A DNA stretch of 64,000 nucleotides from Lineus longissimus (taxonomy: Eukaryota; Nemertea; Pilidiophora; Heteronemertea; Lineidae). A model generated the notes under the pieces. It did not search any database and was not told the origin of the DNA. It saw only the letters and a program-made list of their open reading frames with translations. The stretch covers positions 9,760,953 to 9,824,952 of the forward strand of contig NC_088324.1 in NCBI RefSeq assembly GCF_910592395.1, in the 5' to 3' direction. The position numbers were made by a program, and so were the translations under genes. Positions 33,801-48,000 of the stretch are shown here, one piece after another. The stretch's first letter is position 1. Each line of letters begins with the position of its first letter.

Positions 33801-35440
33801 ATACTGTAGCCTTTGAGATGGAGATTCTAACATGGGACTGATATACTGTAACCTTGGAGATGAAGATTCTCACAAGGGACTGATATACTGTAAGCCTTGG
33901 AGATGAAGATTCTCACAAGGGACTAATATAATGCATGCCTTGTAGATAAAGATTCTCACAAGGGGCTGATATACTGTAACCTTTGAGATGAAGATTCTCA
34001 CCAGAGACTGATATACTGTAACATTTGCAATGTAGTTCCTTACAAGGGATTGACATACCGTAGGCCTTGGAGATAAAGATTTTCACAAGGGGGTGATATA
34101 CTGTAGAGCTTGGAGATGAAGATTCTCACAAGGGACTAATTACTGTAAGCCTTTGAAATTATGATTCTCACAAGGGGGTGATATACTGTAAGCCTTGAAG
34201 ATGAAGATTCTCACAAGGGACTTTTTACTGTAAGCCTTTGAAATGAAGATTCTCACAAGTGGGTGATATACTGTAGGCCTTGGAGATGAAGATTCGGCAG
34301 ACAAGGGACTGATTCTTCATAACCTCTCTCCATATGTCAACCGAGTAACAAGAAGGGGCTCTGATGGAGGAGGAAGAGGCTAAGTTACCCTCATCTCTAG
34401 GTAGGATTCTTCATAAACTCTCCACATGTGTCAACTGAGTAACAAGAAAGGGACTCTTATGGAGGGGAGGAGGTTAAGTCTTGGAGATAAAGATTCTCAC
34501 AAGGGGCTGACTCGATATAATGTAGCTTTTGAGATAGAGATTCTCACATGGGACTGATATATTGTAACCTTGGAGATGTAGTTTCTCACAAGGGCCTGAT
34601 ATACTGTAAGCCTTGGAGATAAAGATTCTTCACAGGGGGTGATAGATGAAGATTCGGCAGACAAGGAACTGATATACTCTAAGCCTTTGAGATGGAGATT
34701 CTCACAAGGGACTGATATACTGTAGGCCTTGTAGATAACGATTCTCACAAGGGAATTATATACTGTAAACCTTGGAGATGGAGATTCTTATAAGGGACTA
34801 ATATCCTGTGAACCTCGGTGATGAAGTTTCTCACAATGGACTGATATACTGTAGGCCTTGGAGATAAAGATTTTTCACAAGGGGTTGATATATTATAAGG
34901 CTTGGAGATGAAGTTTCTCACGGGGGACTAATATACTGTAACCCATTGAGATGAAGAGACTCACAAAGGATTGATATCTTGTGAACCTTTGAGATGAAGA
35001 TTCTCACAAGGGACTAATATACTGTAGGTCTTGTAGATAAAGATTCCCATAAGGGAATTACATTTTGTATATACTGTAAGCCTTGGAGATAAAGATTCTC
35101 ACAAGAGACTGATATAATGCAGATTCTCACAAGGGGCTGATATACTGTAGGCCTTTGAGATAAAGATTTTCACAAGGAGGTGATATACTATGGAAGGCAT
35201 GGAGATGAAGATTCTCACAGGGGACTAATATACGGTGAACCTTGGGGATTAAAGATTCTGACAAGGGACTAATGCACTGTATGCCCTCGAGATGCAGAGT
35301 CTCACAAGGGACTGCTTCACATTGAGGCTGGGATATAAAGATTCTGACAAAATATGTTCAGATTTTTGACATGTACAGTATGAAAATGACAACTCTGACA
35401 AAGGACTGATACTGTATCCCCTCATTCCTAATGGTACATA
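30836..35440. repeat. about 44-bp minisatellite with higher-order structure
   Basis: About 100 copies of a unit like ACTGATATACTGTAAGCC, TTGGAGATGAAG, ATTCTCACAAGGG. Larger blocks recur: a stretch including GATTGACATACTGTAACCC appears near 31155, 32190 and 33525. The array is interrupted at about 33022-33190 and 34310-34475 by two short runs of the neighbouring 95-bp minisatellite. Each switch uses the same junction bases. No protein is encoded. Confidence 0.93.
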
Positions 35441-38400
35441 CACCGAGTTCTACCTCAAAAGACAACTTACAAGTGAGGTTTGCGAAAATACCCACGGCTG
35501 CTTTGAAATCATCAAAACATTTACATATTCAACATAGGCAACAGGAGATACAGTGACACAAAGATCAGTTTTATATATCAAAATCTTTCAAAATGTCTTG
35601 GAAATTGGGAGATACAAACAACGTCAAGTAGATTGTTTGAATAGGTCTAAGTATTGTTACTTCTATTTCATGGTAAACTTCAATTGCCTGTGGAAATAGT
35701 GATAATAGGGACTTTTGCAAAAAGTCTATAAACATCTTAACACCGAAGATTCTCGTGACCAATATAATTGTCATTTACAACATGTTTAAAGATACAGTGA
35801 GACGTACATTAGTGAAGGTCATGGCCGATCACTGGAGGACCATATCTTTATATTCGTCACCATACAAAAGGGACATACATTTTACCAGGGGGACAGTTAG
35901 AAAAGCAACGTCAGTGCAAAGCTTTGAAATGTCCCAGGATTCAATAGGGCCGGACTCTTTTCCAGGGGGACATTTCCTACTGCTACACCGGCATTTCATT
36001 TTCCAAATCGAGGTTCAGTTGAGGGGAGATCAATAGGTTACTCACCATTTAGTATTGAATCGTTTCCCAGGTTTTGGAGGAATCAATCAACAGGAGGGAC
36101 GCCCATCCCCGATCATCATTGGCGTTCGATAGATTCCATTGAGGAGTACAGGCATCGCATTCGTTATCGGACCAATCGTCAAAAGGGCAAGCGTGCGAAA
36201 ACTGAAAGTAATAATGACACACTCGTAGGATATGAAGGATGTTGATTCGGAGGGGGCTGCGATGACGTCAGCAAGTCTTCCCCATGAATGCGATATAATA
36301 ACAATATGGAAGGAATCACGTGACATGAGGTCACCACGCTACCTCCTCTTGCATTGATCACCGTACTACGACACAATTATTGGGAGTGTTTAAGACATGG
36401 TAAGTTATTTGAAAAAGTGGTATCGCCGACCATGAGGTAAAGTGGTCACAGTATACCAAAATATCACTCTCCCTGTCTTCGGTCCTTCATCTTTTGAGAC
36501 ATCGCCGTTTAAATTCGCCCCGTCAGTAAATCGAGGTTGTCTTCCTTTACAACACACGATGCTTGGAGAATGCTAAAATATAGTTGGCAGCATAGGTTTG
36601 CGAGATCGTCTAATGAGCCGTCACAGTGTGAACCCCTTATTTCTATATATACATTGGCAGTATTTTGCTTACCATAAACACAGTCGTTGCCTTGGACTTT
36701 CTCCGCTATCATCTGGACGAAATCAACATCATCAAGGATGCCATCAGTGTTTTAAAAGCGTGTGTGCGGACATTCCGTACACCATGGGCCAAGGCAGGAC
36801 GGTTGCTAAAATCTCGTACATCAGGAACCGAGGTAACTTTTGGTCATGACTGAAATAATAAAAATCAAAAAAGGTCAGTTGATTGATGAGTTGCATAGGC
36901 GGATCTAGTACATTTTTTGTAATATTGGGAAGGGGTGGGGGTGGCGGGTGTTAGGGTGGGAGGGGGACGCAGCTTCACCCATCAGAGAGCAATGGAGGGT
37001 CGTTTTGTGAAATTTATGTGCCAATAGTCGTTTTCCTGGCATCTGAGGGATAAAATTCTTTGCTTCTTGTGGAGAGGCACCCTGAAAAAGAATGGCTGAC
37101 GGCCCCGAAAAGGGTGCGAGAGTATCTTTATCAGAATGTTTATTGAAATCCATCCGATGACCTCATCTATTGTTCAGTGCCCGTATTGTGTGGTGAGGGG
37201 TTATCCAACACTCGAGACAAAGTCCTCAATACAATTTGTTTTGTGTTATTAATAATAGGCCCGATTCTACACGTACTAAAATAGTTGATATCGCCAGGCA
37301 CCGGTCGGAGGAAGCCATAACAAACCCGCAGCAATTAAAGCCCACGTGGTCGCATTCGGGTGTAGAAATTTGAAATGTCCTACATGTTGGATAGAATATC
37401 TTGGGAACAAATGATTCTTTTTCCAGGGGGACATTTTCTACTTCTACGTCATGCCTATATTTACGTTGGTTTTGGCTCTGAGCGACCACCTCCTACTGGT
37501 GCGATGCCAACCTTTCTTTGGGGTCTTTTACCCGGGCAAGAGCTGCAGCCCTCGGCCATTTTTTGTCGTTCTAAAACATTTTCAGAATAACAATTCAAAT
37601 ACTGATATTTGATTGGTATTTGGAAATGCGCTAATTAGCATTCTGCTTCTAATTAAATTCAGACGATATGGAAAGAAGGTGATTCTGCAGAAAAGCAATT
37701 CCATTTTGCTTTCTTCGGCTGGGCATGAGTATAATGCTACGGGATGGATTCTCAGATATACAATTTTAGCGAATATTTCTTTGTCAAAAGAAACTAGGAG
37801 GGACTTTTCAGATTACTCCATAAAACGGGATATTTAGTTTAAAAGAACATACCTGAGTAAAGTGCTTTTTTTCGGTCGAGTCAATAACAAATCGAAAAAT
37901 TCGCTCCACGTGTGTAAAATCATGGCCGCTTTCCTTGCTGGAATATTCCTTGGTGCCACGCTGGCAGGTCATGTGACCCTGGCCATGACCGGCCATTGGT
38001 TGGTTGATTGATGGGATGACAAGGCCTTTTGGGTAATAATACTTCATGAATATAGACCCAGTCATTGAATTCGAATTCATATTTCACTTCACGGTATTGT
38101 GTCCGGAGCCACCTAACACTATAACATGTGGTCAGTTTCAGGTTATAAAATCGAATTGAAATGAGTCAATAGACAGGTTGGGCAACCCTCACGAACGTTT
38201 GAAATATTGGGTGGCCCAGAAAAAAAGTCCCGCTATTAAAAGTTGAATATCACAAAGATTATATCAGATATATCATATGGGTCATGTATCACTAACTCTG
38301 GTTATCATTGACAATAAACAAACTTGTTACTCTGCAACGACGGACCGATTAATTGCCAAATTGATATTAAACGGTACAGAAACCGCCACATTGTTCGAAG

Positions 38401-39083
38401 CGAAAAATTTTACGAGCAGTAAATTTTAGCCGGTTAGGAATATTAGGGAACCGATTACTAATAAATGACTCAACAGGGGTCTCAGTCTAGCTGAAAATAG
38501 AGAGTTATATTTTCCAGATGGAAAAAAACACCATGATATGTATATAAGTATATATCGCATTTTGAACAACGACCGAATCGCTTTGGTATTCATGGCAGAG
38601 AACACACGGGCTGGTCTTGACTCTCAACGAAGTGATCTTTAAAGCGGCCGCGCGGCGGATTTCTAGACCCATCTTTCAATTCGAGAGGCGGATTTCTCAG
38701 TTAATTTTCGACTTGGGAAGTGGTATTTCGAGCTTTGCATCATTATTGAGTATCTTTTTACACTTTATCTTGTTGAACAGGCGAACAGCAATGTCACCTT
38801 GAGATGGAATCAGCATAGGAGAAAACGAATTGGAGACTAAAGCGGCGTATAAAGTGCAAATTGATTTATAATCTTTATTCCGAAAATTATTCTTATACCC
38901 ATTGTGATTTAGCAAGGATGACTAGTACGAAAAGTTATTTTGTTATCATTGAGATGGCCGCGAGAATGAGTATTCAACGTTAAGGCGGCACGGCCTCACC
39001 CATGCAACCGGATTGACGGGAGACCATTAGATTAAAGAAGCCAGACTTATAGAGAAGTTGTGCCCTTAACTATAGCTGCCAAG
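35441..39083. other. region without a supported complete gene
   Basis: It contains two short members of the CCGGTGTAGAA element family (about 35920-35998 and 37358-37457) and scattered AT-rich DNA. One possible exon at 36684-36832 is open, with an acceptor CACAG and donor GTAACT, but it has no recognised product. The 5' UTR of the first channel gene ends at 39083. Confidence 0.5.
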
Positions 39084-42000
39084 ATGATGATGAACGCCAA
39101 CCGTAAGAAGGCTCATGACAAAGAGAAGCCATACCCCCCGAAAAAAAGAGCAGGCGAAAAAGGTACGTTCTTTGGCGTGAGCTGGTGTGATAAAATTAAA
39201 TTCTTAATATATGATCTCAGAAATAATGTAGGTTTTCGACCTTTTCAGAGACCTCAAAGGTTTTTCAGTCAAAAACAAATTTGCACCCGTCGGCCTCGGA
39301 GGCGGGTTCCTAGGTAAAATGAACAAAACGGGGATAAATTGTTTTGAGATTCTGAAAAGCTTAGCGTTTTTCATTTCGCTGCAAAACCTCCATTGGTTGC
39401 ATATATATTTTGGCCACAAACCCCTTCTTAAAGCCCGCAGCACACTAGCCGCCAACTTCGGCGTTCACTGGCGTTTTTTGCCGCAAGAGCCCTGAACGCC
39501 TGAAAAATCCCTAATCTGCTACAAACGGCGCCGGCGAACGCGACTTGCCGCCACTTGCCGCAACTAAACGCCAAATATCTAACATGTTTGATTTTTGACG
39601 CGCGTCGCCGCGTTTGAACGCAAGAAGAAGCCAGGTGTGCTACGGATTGCCGCCTGAATTGGCTATGGCCAATCAGTATGCGTCTTGATGTCACATGATT
39701 TCAAAATGGCAGCCTTAAGTTGTGGAAAAGACGCTACTGGACGCCGATTCTGGGCAGGTGTGCTCTGACCGGGATCCACTGGCCGCCAACTTCGGCGTCA
39801 GCTGAACGCTTCTTGTCGCCAAAGTTGGCGGCTAGTGTGCTGCGGGCTTTAGGTTTTCAAAAAGCTCAAAAACCTTGGCTGGTCGAGTGTCCTGGGAACA
39901 AACAGTTCAACTGTGCACTTTCAACTTCTGTTGTATCGCAGGTCTTAAGTCCAGAAGCTTTCCTTAATCCGTGATAATAAATGGGGGACGTTGAAGACTG
40001 CCTCACCGACAATGCGATTTGAGGCAAATACATGTATCGCATGCGCTGTGATCGCGTCAAGTTTCGTTCAGTGAAAGCCAAGCGGCAAATCCAAGGGAAA
40101 CCATCATTGGAAAATGGCAGAGATAACGGATTATTCATTCCTTTTTTATGAAGAAGCAAATCTGCTTGTCGTTCTATCTGACACTTTGATTTCCGAAGTG
40201 GATGCACATGATAAATATTAAATGAGGGATTTTCCTTTTTACATAGGACCACATTTAGTACAAAATCTGGGTAAATCGGAGACAAGATTCTTTTTTTTCA
40301 ATGTGTATTTCACCTCGGAGTATAAACATGTGCAAAAGAAAATGAGAGAGAAAAAAGTTGTGGGTTTCGGGGAGTCGAAGTGCGGGTGACAGGTCACTTG
40401 AACCACCCTTGATCTTTATTCCCCAGGAGGAGCGTGGACAGCTTGTCGCCTCTGCTCTTCCGGCCGCCAAACGCCGCCAGTTCATTTCAATATTGCCATC
40501 AAATGACAATCAAATCGAATTATCGTGAATATGACCTGACACAGGAGACATTTTTAAAACTGCACAACCTCTCGCTGGTATTTTCTGTTAATGGCATGCC
40601 TCTAATGTTGGACGATCGTTTATACATCACAAATTTGTTTTTATGTTTCGGTAGTGGTGGATTTAAAGCAACTCATGCTGGATAATCTAATCATTTTGAT
40701 GAAAATCTGACTGATAATTACATAAATGTGGATGTTTATGAAGATATCACTCCGATAGTTCATGCACCCAGTTCACGTGCTTTTTCCACTCGATCGTGGA
40801 ATGTAAAAATGGATTACTGATTTTTTGGAATTTGTCCTACTTCTTTGGCGCAGTTGAAGTTTCGCAACTACATTATAATGGTAAAAGTACTGTATATATG
40901 AATAACAAACTGCGAAGTGCAAAGAAAGTGAAATCTTTTCATGCGGGCAAAACTGAAAAAATCATGGTTATAATGCCAGTCTCTTTTCCAAATTTTTTTT
41001 GAAAATTCTAAAACACATTTGTTATAATGTAGCGTCAGCTGCTTTTCTATGTAAAATACACGGCGCCTCGCTTTGGCCGCAGTGGTTTTGATGTCCGAAA
41101 GCAGACGATATCACATTTCAGTGTTTAGTTTGAGTTGTTTTAGAATGCTATAAGCATTACATTTAGATGCTGAACTGTCGGTGATGAACCGCACCGGCCC
41201 TCTCGCTTTTGACCGTACATTTTAGCTCGACCCTCGCGGTGTTCAATGAGACAACCAATACCTCCAGTTCTGTATCAATTTCTTGAATATTACAAAGCCC
41301 AAATTATAAAGAACATGAATATAAATGCCGGCGTTGTTGCTGTTGGCATATATTTGTAGGAAACTGGCATCAAATGGCGTATTATAGTGATTCATAGTGC
41401 ACTATCACTGCGCACAAAATGGCGCTTCCCAAGAGATGGATCTTCATTTAATTAATAAATAATGGTTCGTGGAAACAGTAGCTGATAATGGCCGGGAAAG
41501 GTTTCCCCGTCGTCTTTTCATTCTGTACACCGCAAGATATCCGCGCCGTATTTTAGTGACACTTTCGGATGAACATAATGCTAACAGATTAGAAAATTTC
41601 TTTTCGTTATTTGAATGAAAGGTTTCCTATCATTGCCACGGTTGCAATTTTTAAGATTTTGTTTTTCCATCAAAACAACAGAAATAAGAGTATTATTTTC
41701 ACCGTCAAAAGTGTTCATTGGCGCCAACGAAGTCGGTTCCCGCCTTGAAATGCCCTTTTCACTGGTGTGAACGCACGGAACAACACGGGCGTGTATGACA
41801 CTACGACGCGCCATGGACGAGAAAGCAGCGGAGATAACTCTTCAATAACTGTGTTGAGAATGATGTTGTAAAGTCGTCAGTTTAAAAAACACACACCGCA
41901 GTGCTGTAGAATCTATCGCCAAGTGTCAATCCGGGAAATTTGCTACAAATTGATTCGCTTCCCCATTTTATTGATGAAAGCCCCTTGATACATTTTAAAG

Positions 42001-45000
42001 GATCATTTTACTACGCATATCATAGCAATGATATTGCGCACATCTAAAGAGGTCATCCCTTAAAAATATCTCTTGGGACATAGGCCATTTAAACGTACTT
42101 AGTCAAACGGTCTCCCTGCGGTAGTGATCCGCGTGACCTATTAGATTTCCCGCAAATCAGATATTTGAATAATATGCTCCACAAGGAGTACTTGTAATAT
42201 GCTAGATGCCGCAAGAGGCATGTTCATTTCTGGGTACTTGAAAAAACAGTAGAATAGACTCATCTTTTTATTTGCATATACATGTACTCAAAACGAGTTC
42301 ATTCCAACGTAGAATATAGCGTAGGAATTGCTCTAGACTGGCTAAATAGAAGTGTTTATACCAACAAAAAACGCATGAAGGTTAGACAAGATTTATCCTT
42401 AGCTCACAAGGATAGCTAATTGTTTCTTGACAGAAATAAACACCCCCTCCCCCCCCCACACACACACAGCCCCCGGTTGATTCTGAGAGTGAGTTGACGA
42501 GCGCTTTGAACGACGGCCTATCCCGTCCATGGAAAAGCGCCATAAGAAACTGTACTTAGTTTATAACTTAAGATCAATGTCAAAACATATTTCAAATTAG
42601 ATTTAAATTGTCTTATCTAAATTGTTAATGCTTTTGGTTCGAGAGAAAGTGTTCATTTATCAAAAATAAAGCACTCCAGTGTGCGCAAACTTTATCAATT
42701 TTTAAATGATTATTTTGTTTCAAATTGGCAATGGTTTTATGTTGTAAAGAAAGAAGCCTCCGGCACTGATGAAACACCATACGATTTCTTTCTACTTTGT
42801 AAGCATGTATATTATCCGGCCTCTTTCTCCTCGCGAAAATCGTTTCTAAAAAATAAAATATTTACGATTCTATGTCAGGTTAAGAAACTTCGTTGTTGTT
42901 TTTGTCCAATAAGCAATATTCTCGCGATTTTAACCTACACTGTGCGTAACGAATAAAACGTTCTTGGTGGCTTTTAAAGGTCCCAAAGGATTGATCATAT
43001 TGATAGGTCCCTAGTGTCATTATCAAACTGCGGCAGTACTGCTTATCATTTTAGACCAATCGCCACAGGACGGCACAGAGGTCATCTCTAGGAACCACGC
43101 GGCTGAGCCGCTCAAGCCGCAGAATGCTGGGATAAACCACGCGACCATGGCGAAAAAGGAGGACCAGGACAAATCTTGGCTTGACCTTGTCTACGACTTC
43201 ACGCAAAATACAACTGTTCATGGGATTAGGTTCATTACGGATAAGGATTCCTACTGCATCAGAAGGTAGGTCAGGTGTTACAAACGAGGGGTTGCGAGAC
43301 ACTGACACGTAATACGCATCCACACTCCGCGATTTTTTGACGACGCCTGTGGAACATGACCACACTTTTAAAACAAAACCGATCGGCGAGGGCCAAATGT
43401 GGGCAAAACGTCAAATAATGTTTATAATGATGGTAATGATGATGATGTGAAACCCATTTTTTTTAGATATGGATTGTAAGAATCTTATCATGACCGCTGT
43501 TGTGGATTCCAACCTCTCTGTTTACTGTGCTTGAAGTACTGATTCAATGAGATAGTTTCCCGCATTGATTCAGTGCCGCCGCGGCAAAACTACACATGGT
43601 TATTAAAAACAATTGAAGATGATAAAAAATTACCCGCCGGCACGGCTGGCGACTTTTCACGATGCTTCCACATTCTGTATACTCCCCACACCAAAGCGCT
43701 AGTGGGTGATATGAACTACTGTACTTCGGATGGGTGGGAAAGGACATTCACTACATGATTATTTTTTTAACATGAATTGTTTTTCCTGAATAATATCGAT
43801 GGACGGACTTATTATTTCAATCGATTGATATATTATCTCGGTCGATCGAGATAATTATCCCGATCGCACCACAACCTATGACATGCACCGTCATTATGAC
43901 CTGCGTGAACCACCGTCGCCGGCAGGCTTGTCGTTCAACATCTGGCTGTCTTTTTATTTCTGATGTTGCTTGGCCCATAACATCTGCCTATCGTTGCATT
44001 TCAGATGTATCTGCATGTAACATCCCGTCAGCGCGTCATTTAAGATGTATCTGGGCTTGAAATATCCGGCTAGAGTTTCATTTTAGATGTATCTGGGCTT
44101 GTAATATCCGGCTAAAGTTTCATTTTAGATGTATCTGGGCTTGAAATATCCGGCTAAAGTTTCATTTTAGATGTATCAGGGCTTGTAATATCCGGCTAAA
44201 GTTTCATTTTAGATGTATCTGGGCTTGAAATATCCGGCTAAAGTTTCATTTTAGATGTACATGTATCTGGGCTTGAAATATCCGGCTAATGTTTCATTTT
44301 AGATGTTTCTGGGCTTGTAATATCCGGCTAAAGTTTCATTTTAGATGTATCTGGGCTTGAAATATCCGGCTAAGGTTCCATTTAAGATGTATCTGGGCTT
44401 GAAATATCCGGCTAAAGTTTCATTTTAGATGTATCTGGGCTTGAAATATCCGACTAAAGTTTCATTTTAGATGTATCTGGGCTTGTAATATCTGGCTAAA
44501 GTTTCATTTTAGATGTATCTGGGCTTGTAATATCCGGCTAAAGTTTCATTTTAGATGTATCTGGGCTTGAAATATCCGACTAAAGTTTCATTTTAGATGT
44601 ATCTGGGCTTGTAATATCCGGCTAAAGTTTCATTTTAGATGTAGCTGGGCTTGAAATATCCGGCTAAAGTTTCATTTTAGATGTATCTGGGCTTGAAATA
44701 TCCGACTAAAGTTTCATTTTAGATGTATCTGGGCTTGTAATATCTGGCTAAAGTTTCATTTTAGATGTATCTGGGCGTGTATCTGGCTCCTATCATTCGG
44801 CTTTGTGACCAATCAGATTGTAGACCGCGTGATCTACTTTCTCAGCGACCCAATCATGGTGAAAGTCGAGGTCAACTTCAATACAACGCTGAACTTTCCC
44901 GCCGTAGCCATTTGCAACCAAAATTCGTTCAGGTAGGCTTACCATTCTCCAGAGCAGACATGATTCAAGCATTATTCTCTCTTCAAGTATCAGCTTCCAT

Positions 45001-48000
45001 ATGACGTCACTGTACTTTACATCCATTATACATTGTAATTGCGTGATTGCACTTTGGCCGCAATTTGGAGATAAAATTACAAAATTCTATATCGTTTGCA
45101 ATCAATTTATGTCAACTAAAATCGTTTAGTGTATCGTTCCAACCATGGCGCAAACTTTTGGGTGACTGGAGGGTCTTAAAGTTGTTTCAAAAAGACATGG
45201 CTTCGCCGAGGCCATTAGAGGGTGATGGCTGCCAATTGCAATGCCAGCAGTAGAAGTTTGCCTTTGTTACAGTTAGTAACATACGATATCTCAAGCTTTG
45301 CCGTTTTGATTACCTCCAGAGTCACCGAAGCAGTAAAGCATGGACAAAGAGACCTTCTCAACGCCATTTACAGCCACAACCCGACCCCGCTGGCACAGAT
45401 ACTCAGCGATCCATCGGCCAGACAGAATGCGGGGAAAATATTCAGTGATCTTGCTCACCGGAAAGAGGACATGATTGTCAGGTAGGCAAACGGTTCAGAA
45501 AGAGAGGCAAAACTGGATACAATTGTAGGCTCCCGTAACTTTTGATCAAATCATCAAAGTTTGGGCAGACCGGGGTCACTTCTCTTTTTTTGGTAGACGG
45601 CAGAGCTCACTCTTATAAGAAATAAAGTTTTCTCAGATTTCAAAAACCCTTTTAAGGTTTTTTAGCCAACGCTAGTATGCCGGATGAAACTCCGTTATTC
45701 ATGAACAATAACATTTCATCTTGTTATTGGCCACAATGCTTTTGATTCAACAAAAGTATTGAAAACAGACCTCCACAAACCTGGACTTCGAAAAAAGAAC
45801 AGTATACAGCAAGGACTTATTTTGGGTCACCCTGTATGTTTGATGACGTAATTTTAATAATTTCCTTTTTGCAGATGTTCCTACAACCAGCAGAAATGTT
45901 CACCCGACAACTTTACCATGGCCCACACTGACCACGGAGTCTGTTATTTCTTCAACTACGGCCATAACCATGCGCTGAGTTCGAATAAAACTGGTACATA
46001 TAAAATTGGAGATTTGTATTTGAAAATTCGAGCTTCTGAAATCTTTGATATTTTTTGTGTCATTGATACTTTTCAATGGCAAAAGGCATAAGGAAAAAGC
46101 TTTTCCATAGCTAACTTAACGCGTGCCGACAGAACACCTGTCACAATCGTAGGTACGATGTGCTGCAAATGCATTACGTGTATTTGCCCTTATCGGTAAC
46201 GTAAACCTCGCAGTTTTCAAAATGTTTTTTTTTTCATTTTAATCATTTTCAGGGAGTGAAGCAGGTCTGCAGGTGACCATCAACGTAGAGCAGTACGAGT
46301 ACATGGAGGGGCCCCACGACTCCGCCGGTATCAAGCTGCTCCTCTACGACCGGAATAACATCCCCGTGGTCAAGGAGCTGGGCCACGGGGTGGCGACTGG
46401 GACGCACACTTTTGTAGGGGCAGAAGTATTGGTGGTAAGTTTGACCCAATGACTTTTGATAGTGATGGGCAAACACTTTCTAAAAAAATTTTGGCGGTTT
46501 TATAGAATTTCTCTCGGTTCTTCCAAATCCAAAAAAATTTCGCGATGTTTTATTTTTGCGCGAATTCAATTATTCACGAAATCCCCGAAATGGGTAAATT
46601 TGTGAGCTTTCAATGTCTTGAATCAATCGATTCTTCAATTTCATTTAGATGAGTCGAATAGGTCCACCGAAAGGGAACTGCATTACAAGCAACACAAGGT
46701 TACGTTCCTACCCATTCTATACAGACGTTGCCTGTAAGATGGAGTGCTTGACGACATACGTGTACTCGCAGTGTCATTGTAGGGCACACCACATGCCCAA
46801 CATAGGCGGTACGTATACACATCTGATTACGGCACGTCAATTCAGGGCGAAATCTCAGCATTTTCACTCAATTTCGCAATGTCATAACAGGAAATAGCTA
46901 TGAATTGGTGTTTGACGCTTAGAAGATCATCAGACGAGCTTACGACAAAGCTAGGCATATATCTTGTATTGTACATGTCGGAAGATACTTTAGAACCAAG
47001 TCACTAATTGCCCGTAAATGATACAACTGGTGTTTACAAAACCTGTTGGATTAGGTTTTGTAAATGATTCTCATTCTTTATGTGTTTCAGGGATGAGAGT
47101 TTGTTCATTAAGGGCTTATCTCCTCTGTGCCATACCAGCTCGAGGTAAGCACTCATTTATTGTTTTGATATTAATTTCAACTACATGTATAGGCGTATCA
47201 AGCCAAAAAATGCCAGTCGAGCTTGTTCTACCATATGTATAACCAGATTGTCAACATGATATGACCTACATCCAAATAGCATATCGCGAAGATGACGTCA
47301 CTGCAGCTGCTTCCCTCTATTTCCCCATCGCTGAATTACAGGCAATGTCGGACAAATATGCAGTTTCGTAATGGATCCAGGCTTTCTAACTAGGGCAGTT
47401 AGATTCAATCTGGCACATGTCCGAGTGTTGGAAATACTACATAATTGTTCTGAATATTTCTCTCTCTGACTCTATGGTATCATTCATGCTAAAAACAATT
47501 CAGGGTCAAAGATAATTGACTTTTAAATAAGCTCAAATGCGTAGAAATAAGTGTCGATGTCCGCCTGTCACGTGACTAAAACGTCATCAATATCTTATGC
47601 AAATGACCTTGTGAGCTATAAATAGTAACTTCGCGGGATGCTATTAATAGCATAGCGTTTATGACTATTTTTCAGAGGAGTTTTCCAAGATCGAGTTGGA
47701 GACGTGCAAGGGATGTGCTCCTGAATGTCAGTCCACAATCTATTCCCCACGTTTTTCCTACCTGACCACTGCCTCGCATGACGTCGACAGTGTGCTGAAG
47801 ATACTAAACGGTAATCAACAAAGATTAAAGCAATCTCCCAATGAGAGGATACCTAGCGTTCCATCCGTAGGGCAAAAGTACGCTAGTAGGCTATTGGAGC
47901 TGGTCTGGCACTAAGCAACCGTATACCAATGGCGAGGCTTGAGGATTGAGATTAGAGCTGATGGGTCAGCACTACTTGCGCACCGGTATAGATTTGTAGA

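Noticed and set aside
31125-34748. Repeated minus-strand frames rich in ENLHLQ and FISKAYS
   Set aside because: They come from the 44-bp minisatellite, whose unit is not a multiple of three, so frames shift and stop at random.
28330-35440. CRISPR-like appearance of regularly spaced repeats
   Set aside because: Repeats are contiguous with no unique spacers, and the surrounding genes are eukaryotic; these are minisatellites.
43071-43078. Alternative acceptor at CGCCACAG before 43069 for channel exon 2
   Set aside because: In the phase set by exon 1 it would reach a TAG within eight codons; the acceptor ending at 43078 keeps the frame.
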